Part shown: positions 1 to 8,723 of the stretch, piece by piece
Position numbering within the stretch: position 1 is the first letter of the stretch
How the letters are laid out: each line of letters opens with the position of its first letter
NCBI RefSeq assembly: GCF_024793895.1
Contig: NZ_JANUSB010000015.1
Location: forward strand, 620,001 to 684,000
Direction: 5' to 3'
Length of the DNA stretch: 64,000 bases
Source of the DNA: Serratia sp. AKBS12
GTDB taxonomy: Bacteria; Pseudomonadota; Gammaproteobacteria; Enterobacterales; Enterobacteriaceae
Program-made: the position numbers and the translations under genes
Notes under the pieces: generated by a model
Databases searched by the model: none
What the model was told of the DNA's origin: nothing
Seen by the model: the letters and a program-made list of their open reading frames with translations, nothing else

Positions 1-26
1 TTTCCTTAAGCGGGCTTCTCTAAATA

Positions 27-102
27 TGGCTCCTCTGACTGGACTCGAACCAGTGACATACGGATTAACAGTCCGCCGTTCTACCGACTGAACTACAGAG
101 GA
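27..102 (-). tRNA. tRNA-Asn (anticodon GTT)
   Basis: On the minus strand the 76 nt begin TCCTCTGTAG, carry the anticodon GTT in the loop of an ACTGTTAAT stretch, have the T-loop GGTTCGAGTCC and end in encoded CCA. The acceptor stem TCCTCTG pairs with CAGAGGA. Asn tRNAs are classical integration sites in Enterobacterales, but no integrase is seen beside this one. Confidence 0.97.
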
Positions 103-204
103 ATCGTGTGAACGGGGCGCATCATATCCAGCGGCTCAGGGTGTGTCAACGCTAAAATGACGCTTTTGGCGCGACTGCTCACCAACTGAGCAAAAGCGCT
201 GGTT

Positions 205-993
205 TTACTCGTTACTGCCGTCGTTGGCCGCCTGCCAGCGCTGCAATCGCGCCAGCGGATCCTGGCGGTAAAACGCGCAGAAATGCTGGTAGAGCGCTGG
301 GAAGCGGTTGGCGAGCAGCTCGGGGGCGCTGAAGAAATATTCCGACAGCACGGCAAAACACTCGGCCGGATCGCTGGCAGCGTAGGCATCGATGCTGGCG
401 GCGTCTTCGCCTACCATATCTATTTCGTCCTGAATGCTGTCCATCGCGGCATGCAGATCGTGCTCCCAGGCGGCCACCTCGCGCAGCGGGATCGGTGGAA
501 CACCGGTTGCAATGCCGCCATTGCGCATATCCAGCTTATGCACCGCTTCATGCACGATCAGGTTGAAACCGGACATATCGAACGAGTCTTGCACGTCTTG
601 CCAGTTCAGTACGATCGGCCCCTGTTCCCAACTTTGGCCGGACTGCACCACCGGCCCGGAATGCACCAGGCCAATGTCATCCTGCCATTCGTCTTCAACC
701 ACGAAAGGCGAAGGATAAAGCAGGATTTCATTGAAACCGTCCAGGCATTCTGCCCCCAGCTCCAACACCGGCAAGGCAAAAAGCAGTGCAATACGTGCCT
801 GCATTTGTGAGGTGAGTGTCAGCCCTTGCAGCGGCACGATACGCTTTTGCTGCATTAACCGTGTCGCAATGGCCACCAGACGCTGTTGCTCATGTTGGTC
901 CAACGGTGATAACAATGGGATCGCCAGCGCATCTTGCCACCGATCCTGTGTTTCTGCCTGAGGGGGATTCGCTTTCCACGGCCATTTAATCAT
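205..993 (-). CDS. mtfA: MtfA, DgsA/Mlc anti-repressor metallopeptidase
   Basis: The 262-residue protein matches MtfA (YeeI), a cytosolic M90 peptidase that binds the repressor Mlc (DgsA) and so relieves repression of ptsG. The zinc site HEAVH lies at residues 148-152, and a conserved stretch with [15 protein letters not shown] follows at about residue 207. The E. coli protein begins MIKWPWK, so the second of two tandem ATGs (993) is preferred over 996. The gene lies between tRNA-Asn and tRNA-Ser, the same neighbourhood as in E. coli. No good Shine-Dalgarno is visible. Confidence 0.95.
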   Translation of the reverse strand: MIKWPWKANPPQAETQDRWQDALAIPLLSPLDQHEQQRLVAIATRLMQQKRIVPLQGLTLTSQMQARIALLFALPVLELGAECLDGFNEILLYPSPFVVEDEWQDDIGLVHSGPVVQSGQSWEQGPIVLNWQDVQDSFDMSGFNLIVHEAVHKLDMRNGGIATGVPPIPLREVAAWEHDLHAAMDSIQDEIDMVGEDAASIDAYAASDPAECFAVLSEYFFSAPELLANRFPALYQHFCAFYRQDPLARLQRWQAANDGSNE

Positions 994-1085
994 CATGTTG
1001 CTCGTAAACTCGTCACTTGAACATTCGGCTGGAGGCTAACACTGTAAAAATGCCGCAAAAAGGGGCATGATAGCAAGCACTTCAC

Positions 1086-1175
1086 GGAGAGATGCCGGAG
1101 CGGCTGAACGGACCGGTCTCGAAAACCGGAGTAGGGGCAACTCTACCGGGGGTTCAAATCCCCCTCTCTCCGCCA
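1086..1175 (+). tRNA. tRNA-Ser (anticodon CGA)
   Basis: This 90-nt class II tRNA has acceptor stem GGAGAGA pairing with the 3' CTCTCC, anticodon loop CTCGAAA giving CGA, a long variable arm (about 1131-1150), T-loop GGTTCAAATCC and encoded CCA. It corresponds to E. coli serU, which also lies near mtfA. Confidence 0.96.
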
Positions 1176-1604
1176 CTTCCTTCTTTACCCGCTTATGTAT
1201 CTCTTTTTCAATGACGCCTTGATGCCTCGATAAATCCTTCAGCGCGGTTTTGCTGCGCGCCACGTCGTTTCCTGCGGGTAAACCGAGTGGGGAGTACGTT
1301 ATCACTTGGCCCGTATTCCAGGTAGCGTTTTGCCAGTATGTCTTTCATTTTGTGAGCTAAGTCGTATGACATGGCCGCCGATCGTTTTCTTTTGTTAACG
1401 CACCGTCAAAGACGCAATACTCACGCGTTAAAACAGCGACTACTCACTGTTGAAGAACCGGCTGCGGCTGTGAAACGAAGTTCAGCGTCCTCGGCCAGAG
1501 AATGGCCGCAGTACGGTGATGATAACCGTAGACGATATCGCCCGCTTGAAGCACTGCCGCCATGTGCCGTGGGCAGTGCAATAAGCGGGCGCGTATCGAG
1601 CGTA
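1176..1604. other. 429-bp gap between tRNA-Ser and bor
   Basis: I find no convincing gene here. On the minus strand 1208-1372 is an open 54-codon frame rich in Arg and Lys, starting MSYDLAHKMK, but it has no clear ribosome binding site and its identity is unknown. The position just 3' of a tRNA and before a phage-associated lipoprotein gene makes decayed integrated DNA possible. I could not see a second copy of the tRNA 3' end as an attachment repeat. Confidence 0.3.
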
Positions 1605-1895
1605 TTACCTGGTGCAGTAAACGCGAGCTTCGCGCGGGGTGTAAATGCCGAAGGTCACGAAGCCGAGCAGACCGTTAACGAAGGTCTGTTGGACTTCGGT
1701 ACGTACGACTTTGTCAGCCCCACCACACACTGCGGCTGCGTCGATAGTTTTCTTTTGACCAATGCCGGCAACGAAGAAGTGGTGGGTAGTGGTTTGCTGA
1801 GGTATTACCGCCGCTTCATTTTTTACGGTGAAGGATTGTTGGGCGCAGCCGGAAACGGCCATCACCAATGTCAGAATAGCAAGTGTTTTTTTCAT
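1605..1895 (-). CDS. bor: Bor/Iss family outer-membrane lipoprotein
   Basis: The 96-residue product matches lambda Bor almost along its whole length. It has a lipoprotein signal peptide ending in the lipobox VSGC at about residues 14-17, then AQQSFTV, HHFFVAGIGQKKTIDAA, VCGGA and a C-terminal FVNGLLGFVTFGIYTPREA block. Bor and Iss are surface lipoproteins linked to serum resistance and are usually carried by lambdoid phages. The ATG at 1895 is chosen because AAGGG lies seven bases upstream; an in-frame ATG at 1901 would be too close. No other phage gene is next to it, so it may be a fixed chromosomal copy. Confidence 0.9.
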   Translation of the reverse strand: MKKTLAILTLVMAVSGCAQQSFTVKNEAAVIPQQTTTHHFFVAGIGQKKTIDAAAVCGGADKVVRTEVQQTFVNGLLGFVTFGIYTPREARVYCTR

Positions 1896-2105
1896 AAACA
1901 TCCCTTTTAAAGTAAATAACCCGTTGCAAAGATGACAGTTTTATCAATTTTTACAAGTGGAAATTTTTATACATTAAAGGCGATGTGCAGCGATGGCGCT
2001 GCCGAATAGATAAATTCCATTTGATGGTTTCATTGTGGACATTCTGCTAACGAGCCAGGCACGCCGGGTGGCGTAATGCCATGTGCGTCGGGCGGCGCCG
2101 CGACG

Positions 2106-2993
2106 TCAGGCGTCGGTGGCGGCCTCCGCCAGCAGCCAGTCGATAAACGCGCGAACTTCTGGCCGTTTGGCGGCTCCGGGCCGGCTGACGATGTAGTAGG
2201 CAAACTTGGCGGGCCATGGCCTGTCCAATACCTGCATTAGACGGCCAGCGGCAATTTCCGAATGTGCATAGGCTTGTGGTATCAGTGCCAGCCCCTGGCT
2301 TGCTTGCGCTGCACGGATCAGCAGGAAGTCATCCGCAAAAACGTTGCCTCGTTCGGCGCGAGCATCGTCAACTACGCCCTGGGCGCGTAACCACAGTGGC
2401 CAATCGGTACCGTCGCTGTTATGCAGCAACGGATAATCCAGGCAGTCGGCTGGGGCGAGCGGCCGCTGGCCATGATTGAACAGCGACGGCGAGGCGACAG
2501 GTATCAGTACCGGTGCCATCAATGGCGTGACGTCCAGCCCCGGATAATCACCCAGTCCATGACGTAGCGCGATATCGACGCGATCGCGTCGCAAGTCTAC
2601 CAGCGTCGAAGTGGCCTCGATGCGCACTTCAATATGTGGGTAGCGCTGGGTGAAATGCCCCAGACGAGGTACCAGCCAGGATGCGGCAAAGGTCGCCACG
2701 GTGCTGACGGTCAGGGTCTGACGACGCTTGAGTGCTTCCAGCGCATCGACCGCCTGGTCGATTTGCTCAAATGCATCGCTGAGTCGCGCATGAACCTCGG
2801 CACCGGCCTCGCTCAAACGCATTCCCTGCCGCTGACGTTCGAGCAGCGTCACGCCAAGCCGCTGTTCGAGCAGGCGGATCTGCTGGCTGACCGCACCAGG
2901 CGTGACGTGCAGAGCCTGAGCTGCCGCTTTTATGCTGCCACGATGGCCGACTTCAACAAAGGTACGCAAGGCCTGCAACGGGAGGGCGGTCAT
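2106..2993 (-). CDS. LysR-family transcriptional regulator, GcvA-like
   Basis: The 295-residue protein starts with a GcvA-type helix-turn-helix (ALRTFVEVGHRGSIKAAAQ, then VTPGAVSQQIRLLEQRLG) over residues 5-65. A LysR substrate-binding domain follows, with TLTVSTVATFAASWLVPRL at about residue 95. It is divergent from a GST/LLM-oxidoreductase pair. The 121-bp gap carries two exact and one near copy of a TTTAG-N5-CTAAA dyad, one abutting its own start codon, so it probably controls both itself and the pair. The effector is unknown. Confidence 0.9.
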   Translation of the reverse strand: MTALPLQALRTFVEVGHRGSIKAAAQALHVTPGAVSQQIRLLEQRLGVTLLERQRQGMRLSEAGAEVHARLSDAFEQIDQAVDALEALKRRQTLTVSTVATFAASWLVPRLGHFTQRYPHIEVRIEATSTLVDLRRDRVDIALRHGLGDYPGLDVTPLMAPVLIPVASPSLFNHGQRPLAPADCLDYPLLHNSDGTDWPLWLRAQGVVDDARAERGNVFADDFLLIRAAQASQGLALIPQAYAHSEIAAGRLMQVLDRPWPAKFAYYIVSRPGAAKRPEVRAFIDWLLAEAATDA

Positions 2994-3101
2994 TTTAGTT
3001 TTCCTAATGTTGACGGGCAGAAAGCATCGCTTTACCCCTGTCTGTCCATAGCCGAGAATGCCAAAAGTTTAGTCAATCTAAAAGCATTTAGGAAAGCTAA
3101 A
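2994..3101. promoter_or_regulatory. Three TTTAG-N5-CTAAA operator dyads between lysR and gst
   Basis: Perfect dyads TTTAG-N5-CTAAA lie at 3068-3082 and 3087-3101, 19 bp apart. A third copy with one mismatch lies at 2994-3008, directly against the lysR start codon. The 15-bp form fits the T-N11-A rule for LysR-type operators. The inference is activation or repression of gst from the paired sites and autoregulation from the single site. Confidence 0.65.
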
Positions 3102-3114
3102 TATAGGAGGAGGC

Positions 3115-3738
3115 ATGCTGGATCTGTACACCGATAGCTCGCCCAACGGCTTTAAAGTGACCATTGCGCTAGAGGAACTGGCGTTGCCGTATCGCTTGCA
3201 CCATGTGCGTATTGACGCCGGAGATCATCGTCGGCCAGCGTTTCTGGCGCTAAACCCGCATGGGCGCATTCCTGTCATCACCGACAGCGACAGCGGGGTC
3301 GTGCTGTTCGAATCTGCCGCTATTCTGCTCTACCTCGCCGAAAAAACCGGCAAGCTGCTGCCCCGCGATCGCCAGAGCCGCTGGGAGGCAGTCAAATGGC
3401 TGCAATTTCACGCCTCGAGCGTTGGGCCTATTCTGGGCCAGCGCGTGCACTTTGAGCTGTTCGCCAGCGAACGCATGCCTGCGGCGATCGAGCGTTACCG
3501 GCGCCTGACCGATGAGGCCTTCACGGTGCTGGATCGCCGATTGGCCGATAACGACTTTTTTGCGGGAGACGCCTATTCCATCGCCGATATTGCGCATTTT
3601 GGCTGGACGCATATTGCTCGCATCATTGATTTTGACTTCAGCCATCATCGACACTTGAGCAACTGGCACCAGCGTGTCGCTGCGCGGCCAGCCGTTATTG
3701 CAGGTATCGCCTTACCCACACCGGCAACCGGTGCATAA
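3115..3738 (+). CDS. Glutathione S-transferase family protein
   Basis: The 207-residue protein has an N-terminal thioredoxin-like GST domain (LYTDSSPNGFKVTIALEEL at residues 4-22, NPHGRIPVI at about 45, FESAAILLYLAEK at about 64) and an all-helical C-terminal domain. It resembles the YfcG/Ure2-like disulfide reductase GSTs. AGGAGG lies just before the ATG. The following LLM-type oxidoreductase starts 15 bp after the stop, so the two are probably co-transcribed under the divergent LysR regulator. The substrate cannot be read from the sequence. Confidence 0.9.
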   Translation: MLDLYTDSSPNGFKVTIALEELALPYRLHHVRIDAGDHRRPAFLALNPHGRIPVITDSDSGVVLFESAAILLYLAEKTGKLLPRDRQSRWEAVKWLQFHASSVGPILGQRVHFELFASERMPAAIERYRRLTDEAFTVLDRRLADNDFFAGDAYSIADIAHFGWTHIARIIDFDFSHHRHLSNWHQRVAARPAVIAGIALPTPATGA

Positions 3739-3752
3739 TCAGGAGCAGGAGC

Positions 3753-4790
3753 ATGCACACCACCGACCTTTTGTCCTCTCTGCACGGCGCGTCGTATCAG
3801 GCATTTATTCACCATCCCGGCTATCGACGCATGTTTGCTCCAACGGGGTTAACGCTTGGTATTTTCCTACCGCTGCGCTTTTACCGCGGTGATATGGCCG
3901 CCCTCGCAGGGCAGGCGGAGTTGGTGAGTCAGATAGACCGGCAGGGATTTGCCGCCGTTTGGGTAAGGGACGTGCCCCTGTTCTCGCCTGCCTTTGGTGA
4001 TGCGGGCCAGGTGTTCGATCCCTTTACCTATCTGGCCTTTCTTGCTGCGCGTACCGAAAACGTTGCGTTGGCGACCGGCAGCGCCATTTTTTCTCTACGT
4101 CATCCTATCGATCTGGCTAAAGCTGCGGCGACCATCGATCGGCTGTCGGGGGGCCGACTGGTGATGGGCATCGCCTCGGGCGATCGGCCTGGCGAATTTC
4201 CCGCCTATGGCCAGGTACACGCCGAGCGCGGTGAACGACTGGTGCAGGCGGTTGCGTATTTTCGCCGGCTGATGCAGCCGGGGCCGTTGGACTTTGCCTC
4301 GCCGCTAGGCCAGATAAAGCGGGCGGAAATGTTGCCCAAGCCGGCCACTGGCGCTATCCCGCTGGTGGTTACCGGGTCGTCGGGACAGTCACTGGATTGG
4401 ATTGCCCGTCATGCGGATGGCTGGCTGACCTATCCCGATACAACGCATGACGCCGCCGGGCCGCGACGGCTGGCCGAGAAGATCCGCGCCTGGCGCACGC
4501 TGATCCCGGACGGCGGTTTCCGGCCGCACATGACCAACGAATGGCTGGATCTGAGCGAAGATGCCAACTATCCGCGTACTCCGCAGCAGGGTGGGTTCGT
4601 GTTGCGTACCGGCAGAAAGGGGCTGCTGGCGCTGCTGGAAGAGTGGCAGGCGGCGGGAGTCAATCATGCGGCGCTCGGCATTCAATTTTCGTCACGGCCG
4701 GCGGCGGAGGTACTCCAGGAACTGGCCGAGGAGGTGCTGCCGCACTTTCCGTCGCACCCTGGGCCGCCGCCGCTTGCGGCAGACTGGTAG
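3753..4790 (+). CDS. LLM-class flavin-dependent oxidoreductase
   Basis: The 345 residues fit the bacterial luciferase-like monooxygenase fold. Features include GFAAVWVRDVP at about residue 67, the strand ENVALATGSAIFSLRHP near 107 and the conserved LSGGRLVMGIASGDRP near 130, which contacts flavin phosphate in this family. These enzymes usually use reduced FMN from a partner reductase; none is nearby. Context with a GST suggests detoxification or turnover of a small organic molecule, which is inference only. AGGAG precedes the ATG. Confidence 0.88.
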   Translation: MHTTDLLSSLHGASYQAFIHHPGYRRMFAPTGLTLGIFLPLRFYRGDMAALAGQAELVSQIDRQGFAAVWVRDVPLFSPAFGDAGQVFDPFTYLAFLAARTENVALATGSAIFSLRHPIDLAKAAATIDRLSGGRLVMGIASGDRPGEFPAYGQVHAERGERLVQAVAYFRRLMQPGPLDFASPLGQIKRAEMLPKPATGAIPLVVTGSSGQSLDWIARHADGWLTYPDTTHDAAGPRRLAEKIRAWRTLIPDGGFRPHMTNEWLDLSEDANYPRTPQQGGFVLRTGRKGLLALLEEWQAAGVNHAALGIQFSSRPAAEVLQELAEEVLPHFPSHPGPPPLAADW

Positions 4791-4797
4791 CGCCGGG

Positions 4798-5706
4798 CTA
4801 GGGCGCGCGGGTTTGCAGCGTGGTCGGCGCGTATTCCACGTTACGGCCACGCCACGGTAGCGCGCCGGCAAAGCGCCAGGCCCGCTGTATGTCAAAGCGC
4901 CAATAGCGTTCCGCCGGGGTGGGGTTTGGCACCGCGTCAGGTTGCCAGACAATCTGCGTTATCCCCTGCAAATGCAGCACATCGCCGCTCTCGAAGTCTG
5001 CTAACAGCAGCGCCGCGCGCGGCTCCGCCAGCAAATTTCCCAGCGTGTTCATATAGCGATTGCCGCGAAAGTCAGGTATCCACAGGCTGTGCCGTTCCAG
5101 ATGCATAAAGCCAGGCAGGCCACCACGGTGGGAGATGTCAACACCGCCTTGTGCCAGTTCAAGGTGCGCGTAGCTGGCGACAAAGCCGGTATCGGCCTGG
5201 CGGATCGTTTGCCGCGCGGCGTCGTCCAGTTCAGCCAGATGCTCAATCGCCTGGGAGTGGTTTTGCTGCGCAACCAGCTGCCGCCGCTGAATATACTGCG
5301 GGCAGTTGCCAAAGCTTTGCTGCACCTCGATTTCCAGCCGATTCTTGTCCATCCGGCTGACGGTACCGTTGACCCGGTTACGCCGCCGGTTGCTAAAGTC
5401 CAGCCCCAGCGCGCCGACCGGTTTACCGGGGTGCAGCGCCGCCTGAGCCGGATCGTCCTCACATCGGGGAGCGCTAATGCGCAGGTGACGGTCATCCGGC
5501 GAACGCAAAAAGCCCGGTGGGCCGGTGAACAGCGTTGCCACTGGCCAGCCGTGCGCATCCACCGTGGCAACAAAAAGATAGGGCAGCGCGGCGTAGAACT
5601 CGCGGTGCTGATCCGGCATCGTCGGGTAGATCCCCGCGTGCACGCTGTCAAACTGTGCCAGTTGCTGCGCGCGCAGTTCGCCGGGATGGAACAGGGGGTG
5701 CGCCAT
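4798..5706 (-). CDS. Pyridoxamine 5'-phosphate oxidase-fold (split-barrel flavin) protein
   Basis: The 302-residue protein has a PNPOx-like split barrel with AALPYLFVATVDAHGWPVATL at about residues 38-58 and GFLRSPDDRHLRI following. A second half carries FRGNRYMNTLGNLL and RAALLLADFESGD, typical of flavin- or heme-binding split barrels in the pyridoxamine 5'-phosphate oxidase superfamily. The ATG at 5706 is chosen because GAGG lies seven bases upstream and the GST gene stops at 5712; an earlier in-frame start would run far into that gene. It forms a two-gene operon with the GST. The substrate is unknown. Confidence 0.85.
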   Translation of the reverse strand: MAHPLFHPGELRAQQLAQFDSVHAGIYPTMPDQHREFYAALPYLFVATVDAHGWPVATLFTGPPGFLRSPDDRHLRISAPRCEDDPAQAALHPGKPVGALGLDFSNRRRNRVNGTVSRMDKNRLEIEVQQSFGNCPQYIQRRQLVAQQNHSQAIEHLAELDDAARQTIRQADTGFVASYAHLELAQGGVDISHRGGLPGFMHLERHSLWIPDFRGNRYMNTLGNLLAEPRAALLLADFESGDVLHLQGITQIVWQPDAVPNPTPAERYWRFDIQRAWRFAGALPWRGRNVEYAPTTLQTRAP

Positions 5707-5711
5707 GGTTG

Positions 5712-6329
5712 TTACCTCGTGGCGGGCAGCGGCAGCGCCGGCATGGCAAAGAAACCGGGCAGTGCCTGAATACGGGCGATCCAACGGCGAATGGCCGGGT
5801 AGTCGCCCAGCGAAATCCCGCCCTCGGGCGCCACCGCCAGGTAGCTGTAACAGGCCAGGTCGGCGATGGTTGGCTGCTCGGTGGCCAAATATTCCCGGTG
5901 GACAAGGTGCTGCTCGACTTGCGGCAGGAAGCGCTGGGTAATGGCTAACGCTGAGGCATAGTCTTCCGCTACCGCAAACTGATCGATCAGACGGCAGGAG
6001 GCCGGTCCGTAGCGCACTTCACCAGCGGCATGGGACAGCCAGACCTGCACCTGCGCCGCCGCCTGCGGCTGTTCCGGCAGCCAGTGGCTGTCTGGTGCAT
6101 AGCGCTTCACCAGATAGGTCATGATGGCATTGCTGTCTGGCAGTGCAAAATCGCCGTCGACCAGCAGCGGGACTTGTCCGAGCGGGTTCAGTTGGCGATA
6201 GGCATCGCTGTGGCGCACCTCCGCTGGCGCATCGATAAATTCATACGGTAGATTGAGCATCTTCAACAGCAGCGTGACGCGGTGAACATGGCCGGAAAGC
6301 GGCGTGCCGTACAGTTTCAAGTGTTGCAT
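5712..6329 (-). CDS. Glutathione S-transferase family protein
   Basis: The 205-residue protein has the GST thioredoxin domain (LYGTPLSGHVHRVTLLLKML at residues 5-24, NPLGQVPLLVD near 48, PDSNAIMTYLVKRY near 63) and a helical C-terminal domain with the folding motif TIADLACYSYLA near residue 153. It is first in an operon with the PNPOx-fold gene and divergent from a LysR gene 100 bp away, a common arrangement for regulated detoxification genes. Confidence 0.9.
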   Translation of the reverse strand: MQHLKLYGTPLSGHVHRVTLLLKMLNLPYEFIDAPAEVRHSDAYRQLNPLGQVPLLVDGDFALPDSNAIMTYLVKRYAPDSHWLPEQPQAAAQVQVWLSHAAGEVRYGPASCRLIDQFAVAEDYASALAITQRFLPQVEQHLVHREYLATEQPTIADLACYSYLAVAPEGGISLGDYPAIRRWIARIQALPGFFAMPALPLPATR

Positions 6330-6428
6330 AATCGATCTCCCAGTTATCCAGCCTACAGAATACTCTTGCGATTACCGAAGAGAATCCGGCAATGTAGCAA
6401 TTGATAATTTCATAAGGTGGAAGAATCA

Positions 6429-7322
6429 ATGGATCGTTTGGATGAGCTGGCCATTTTTGTGGCGGTAGTACAGCACGGCAGCCTGGCGGCGGCGGCGCGT
6501 AAATTGCGGCGTTCTGCACCGGCGGTCACCCGCGCGCTCGCCTCGCTGGAGCAGCGCGTTGGCGCGCGGCTGGTAGAGCGGACTACACGGCGACTGGCGC
6601 CGACCGAGGCCGGCATTCGCCTGGCCGAACGGGCGCGCACGCTACTCGGCGATTACCAGCAGGCGGTGCTGGATAGCGTGCCGACGCAGCTAAGCGGCCT
6701 GCTGCGCATTACTGCGCCGGTACAGTTTGGTCGTAAGCACGTTGCGCCGATCGTGATGGCATTTCTCGACCAGTATCCGCAAATCCAGCTTGAGATGATG
6801 CTCAATGACCGCAATCTGGATTTGATCGATGAAGGCCTGGACATTGCCGTGCGCATCGGTCAACAGCACGATTCCAGCCGGGTGGCACGGCATTTGGGCT
6901 GGGTTCGTCGGATGACTGTCGCCAGCCCGGACTACCTGGCACGGCGCGGTGAACCGTTGGATCCGGCTCAGTTGGCCGAGCATGACACCATTGTTGGCAC
7001 CCAGCACGGGGCGTTGGGTGAATGGCGCTTCGGTGCGCATGAAAACCGCGAGCGGGTGCGGCTGACGCCGCGTTTGCTGCTCAACGACGTCGAAAGCCAA
7101 CTGTTGGCCGCGCGCGCCGGCAAGGGCATCGCCCGACTCTTGTCGTACCAGGTGGCGGATGACCTGGCGGCCGGCAGCCTGGTGCGGGTGCTGACGCCAT
7201 TTGAACCGCACGCGGTGCCGGTCCAGCTGGTGGCAAATCATGTGCAGCAGATGCCGTTAAAAGTGCGCACCTTTTGGGATTTTGCCTTTGCTCACCTCAG
7301 CCAATTACCGCATATTGCGTAA
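6429..7322 (+). CDS. LysR-family transcriptional regulator
   Basis: The 297-residue protein has the winged helix at residues 1-60 (MDRLDELAIFVAVVQHGSLA, then SLEQRVGARLVERTTRRL) and a LysR effector domain with LLRITAPVQFGRKHVAPIV at about residue 91. This is the common CrgA/DmlR-like branch that regulates a divergent gene. The ATG at 6429 is preferred over a GTG at 6417 because AAGGTGG lies upstream. It probably controls the divergent GST/PNPOx operon; the inducer is unknown. Confidence 0.9.
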   Translation: MDRLDELAIFVAVVQHGSLAAAARKLRRSAPAVTRALASLEQRVGARLVERTTRRLAPTEAGIRLAERARTLLGDYQQAVLDSVPTQLSGLLRITAPVQFGRKHVAPIVMAFLDQYPQIQLEMMLNDRNLDLIDEGLDIAVRIGQQHDSSRVARHLGWVRRMTVASPDYLARRGEPLDPAQLAEHDTIVGTQHGALGEWRFGAHENRERVRLTPRLLLNDVESQLLAARAGKGIARLLSYQVADDLAAGSLVRVLTPFEPHAVPVQLVANHVQQMPLKVRTFWDFAFAHLSQLPHIA

Positions 7323-7490
7323 TAGTCATATTGTGCTGACAGCGTTAAAAAGTTTCACTGGTAAAACTTATCCTAATAAAAAAATAATTTGTATTAACCG
7401 TCACGCATTGCTGACATTCCAAAGTTGACAACAATTTGGCCGGTTGCTAATAGTTAAGCCATATCTTAAATAATAAACAAAGTTTAATAT

Positions 7491-8294
7491 ATGAAACCAT
7501 TGGCAGGGGATTATGATAATAGCGCGACGGTGGATGATGAGGCTGAAATTCTGGCCTCGTTCCAGCAGCGTAGCCAGGCCGTTTATCAGCAGGTTAACCA
7601 CATAAGGAACATTCCTTATGGAAAATTACCTCGGCAAACTTTTGATTGGTTATTTTCCGGTACGCCTGGCACCGGCACAATTATTTTTATTCACGGTGGT
7701 TATTGGCAATGCTGCAATAAAGAGGATTTTGCGTTTATTGCCGAGGTGCCGCTGGCCTTGGGTTATGATCTGCTGCTGGTGGAATATACCCTGGCGCCAC
7801 AGGCCACGCTGACGGCTATCTGTCAGGAAATAGGCATGGCACTGGCGGCCATTGAGCTACAGCTGGATTTACGCAGGCGGCGTGGGCCGGTATTTTTGGC
7901 CGGCCATTCTGCTGGCGGACAACTGGCCGCCTATTGGCAGCAGCATCCGTTGGTCGATCACGTCTTTCCCATCAGCGGTATTTTCGAACTGGAACCGCTA
8001 TTGACCACTTACGTTAACCAGCGTTTGCAGCTGACCGACCAGGAAATCGCTGCGCTTAGCCCGCTGCGCAACCTCCCGGCTGCGGCGAAGCCAATGACGC
8101 TGTTTTACGGCGCGGCGGAGCGGCCGGAGCTTATTGCCCAGAGCGAGCACTATCACGCTGCGCTATGTCGGCGGCAGGCTCCGGTAACGCGCGTCGCGCT
8201 CGCCGGGGCCAACCATTACACCGTTCTGGACGCGCTGTTCGGCACCGACGGGGCGTTGATCCATGCACTCACAGCCGAGGGAAACAACCGATGA
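7491..8294 (+). CDS. Alpha/beta hydrolase, arylformamidase (kynurenine formamidase)-like
   Basis: The 267-residue hydrolase carries the HGGYW oxyanion motif at residues 68-72 and the nucleophile motif GHSAGG with Ser140. A late GANHYTVLD supplies a plausible catalytic His. HGGYW plus GHSAGG is characteristic of animal-type and fungal-type kynurenine formamidases and related carbohydrate esterase-like hydrolases. Its stop codon overlaps the RidA start as ATGA. An aromatic aminotransferase and an amino-acid permease follow, which supports a role in handling N-formylkynurenine or a similar formylated aromatic. No tryptophan dioxygenase or kynureninase is in the window, so the substrate is inferred. 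Confidence 0.75.
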   Translation: MKPLAGDYDNSATVDDEAEILASFQQRSQAVYQQVNHIRNIPYGKLPRQTFDWLFSGTPGTGTIIFIHGGYWQCCNKEDFAFIAEVPLALGYDLLLVEYTLAPQATLTAICQEIGMALAAIELQLDLRRRRGPVFLAGHSAGGQLAAYWQQHPLVDHVFPISGIFELEPLLTTYVNQRLQLTDQEIAALSPLRNLPAAAKPMTLFYGAAERPELIAQSEHYHAALCRRQAPVTRVALAGANHYTVLDALFGTDGALIHALTAEGNNR

Positions 8295-8662
8295 GAACCA
8301 TAGTGGAAACCGGCCTGCCAGACATAGGCCAGCCTTTTTCATGGGCGACGCGCAGCGGCGGCATGCTGTTTACCGCCCACGGGCCGGTGCGACCCGACGG
8401 CAGTATTGAAACCGGCCCGGCAGAAAAACAGATCGCCCTGACGTTCGATAACCTGGCGCAAACGCTGCGTGCCGCCAATAGTCACAGCGATAACGTTTTG
8501 CAGGTCATTATTTATCTTACGGACGTGAACGATGTCCGATTACTGGACGAAATATATAAACGCTATTTTAATTACCCTTATCCAAATCGCTCGACGGTTA
8601 TTGTCGACAAACTGGTGGTGCCAGGCATGAAAATAGAAATTACCGTCAGCGCTGCCGCATAA
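8291..8662 (+). CDS. RidA/YjgF/YER057c/UK114 family protein
   Basis: The 123-residue protein has the RidA layout: GDxxFTA-like segment MLFTAHGPVRPDG near residue 20, ALTFDNLAQTLRAANS near 51, and the C-terminal NRSTVIVDKLVVPGMKIEI, whose Arg and final Glu are in the positions used by RidA for imine and enamine deamination. The ATG overlaps the hydrolase stop by 4 bp, so translation is coupled. In an operon with a PLP aminotransferase a RidA paralogue would clear reactive imines. Confidence 0.85.
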   Translation: MRTIVETGLPDIGQPFSWATRSGGMLFTAHGPVRPDGSIETGPAEKQIALTFDNLAQTLRAANSHSDNVLQVIIYLTDVNDVRLLDEIYKRYFNYPYPNRSTVIVDKLVVPGMKIEITVSAAA

Positions 8663-8723
8663 ATATATTAGCCGTAAAATAAACTCACTTGCCGGCCCAT
8701 TTATTAATGGGCTAAGGATAGCT

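Noticed and set aside
1208..1372. 54-codon Arg/Lys-rich frame after tRNA-Ser
   Set aside because: No clear ribosome site or family, so it is mentioned only as part of the gap.
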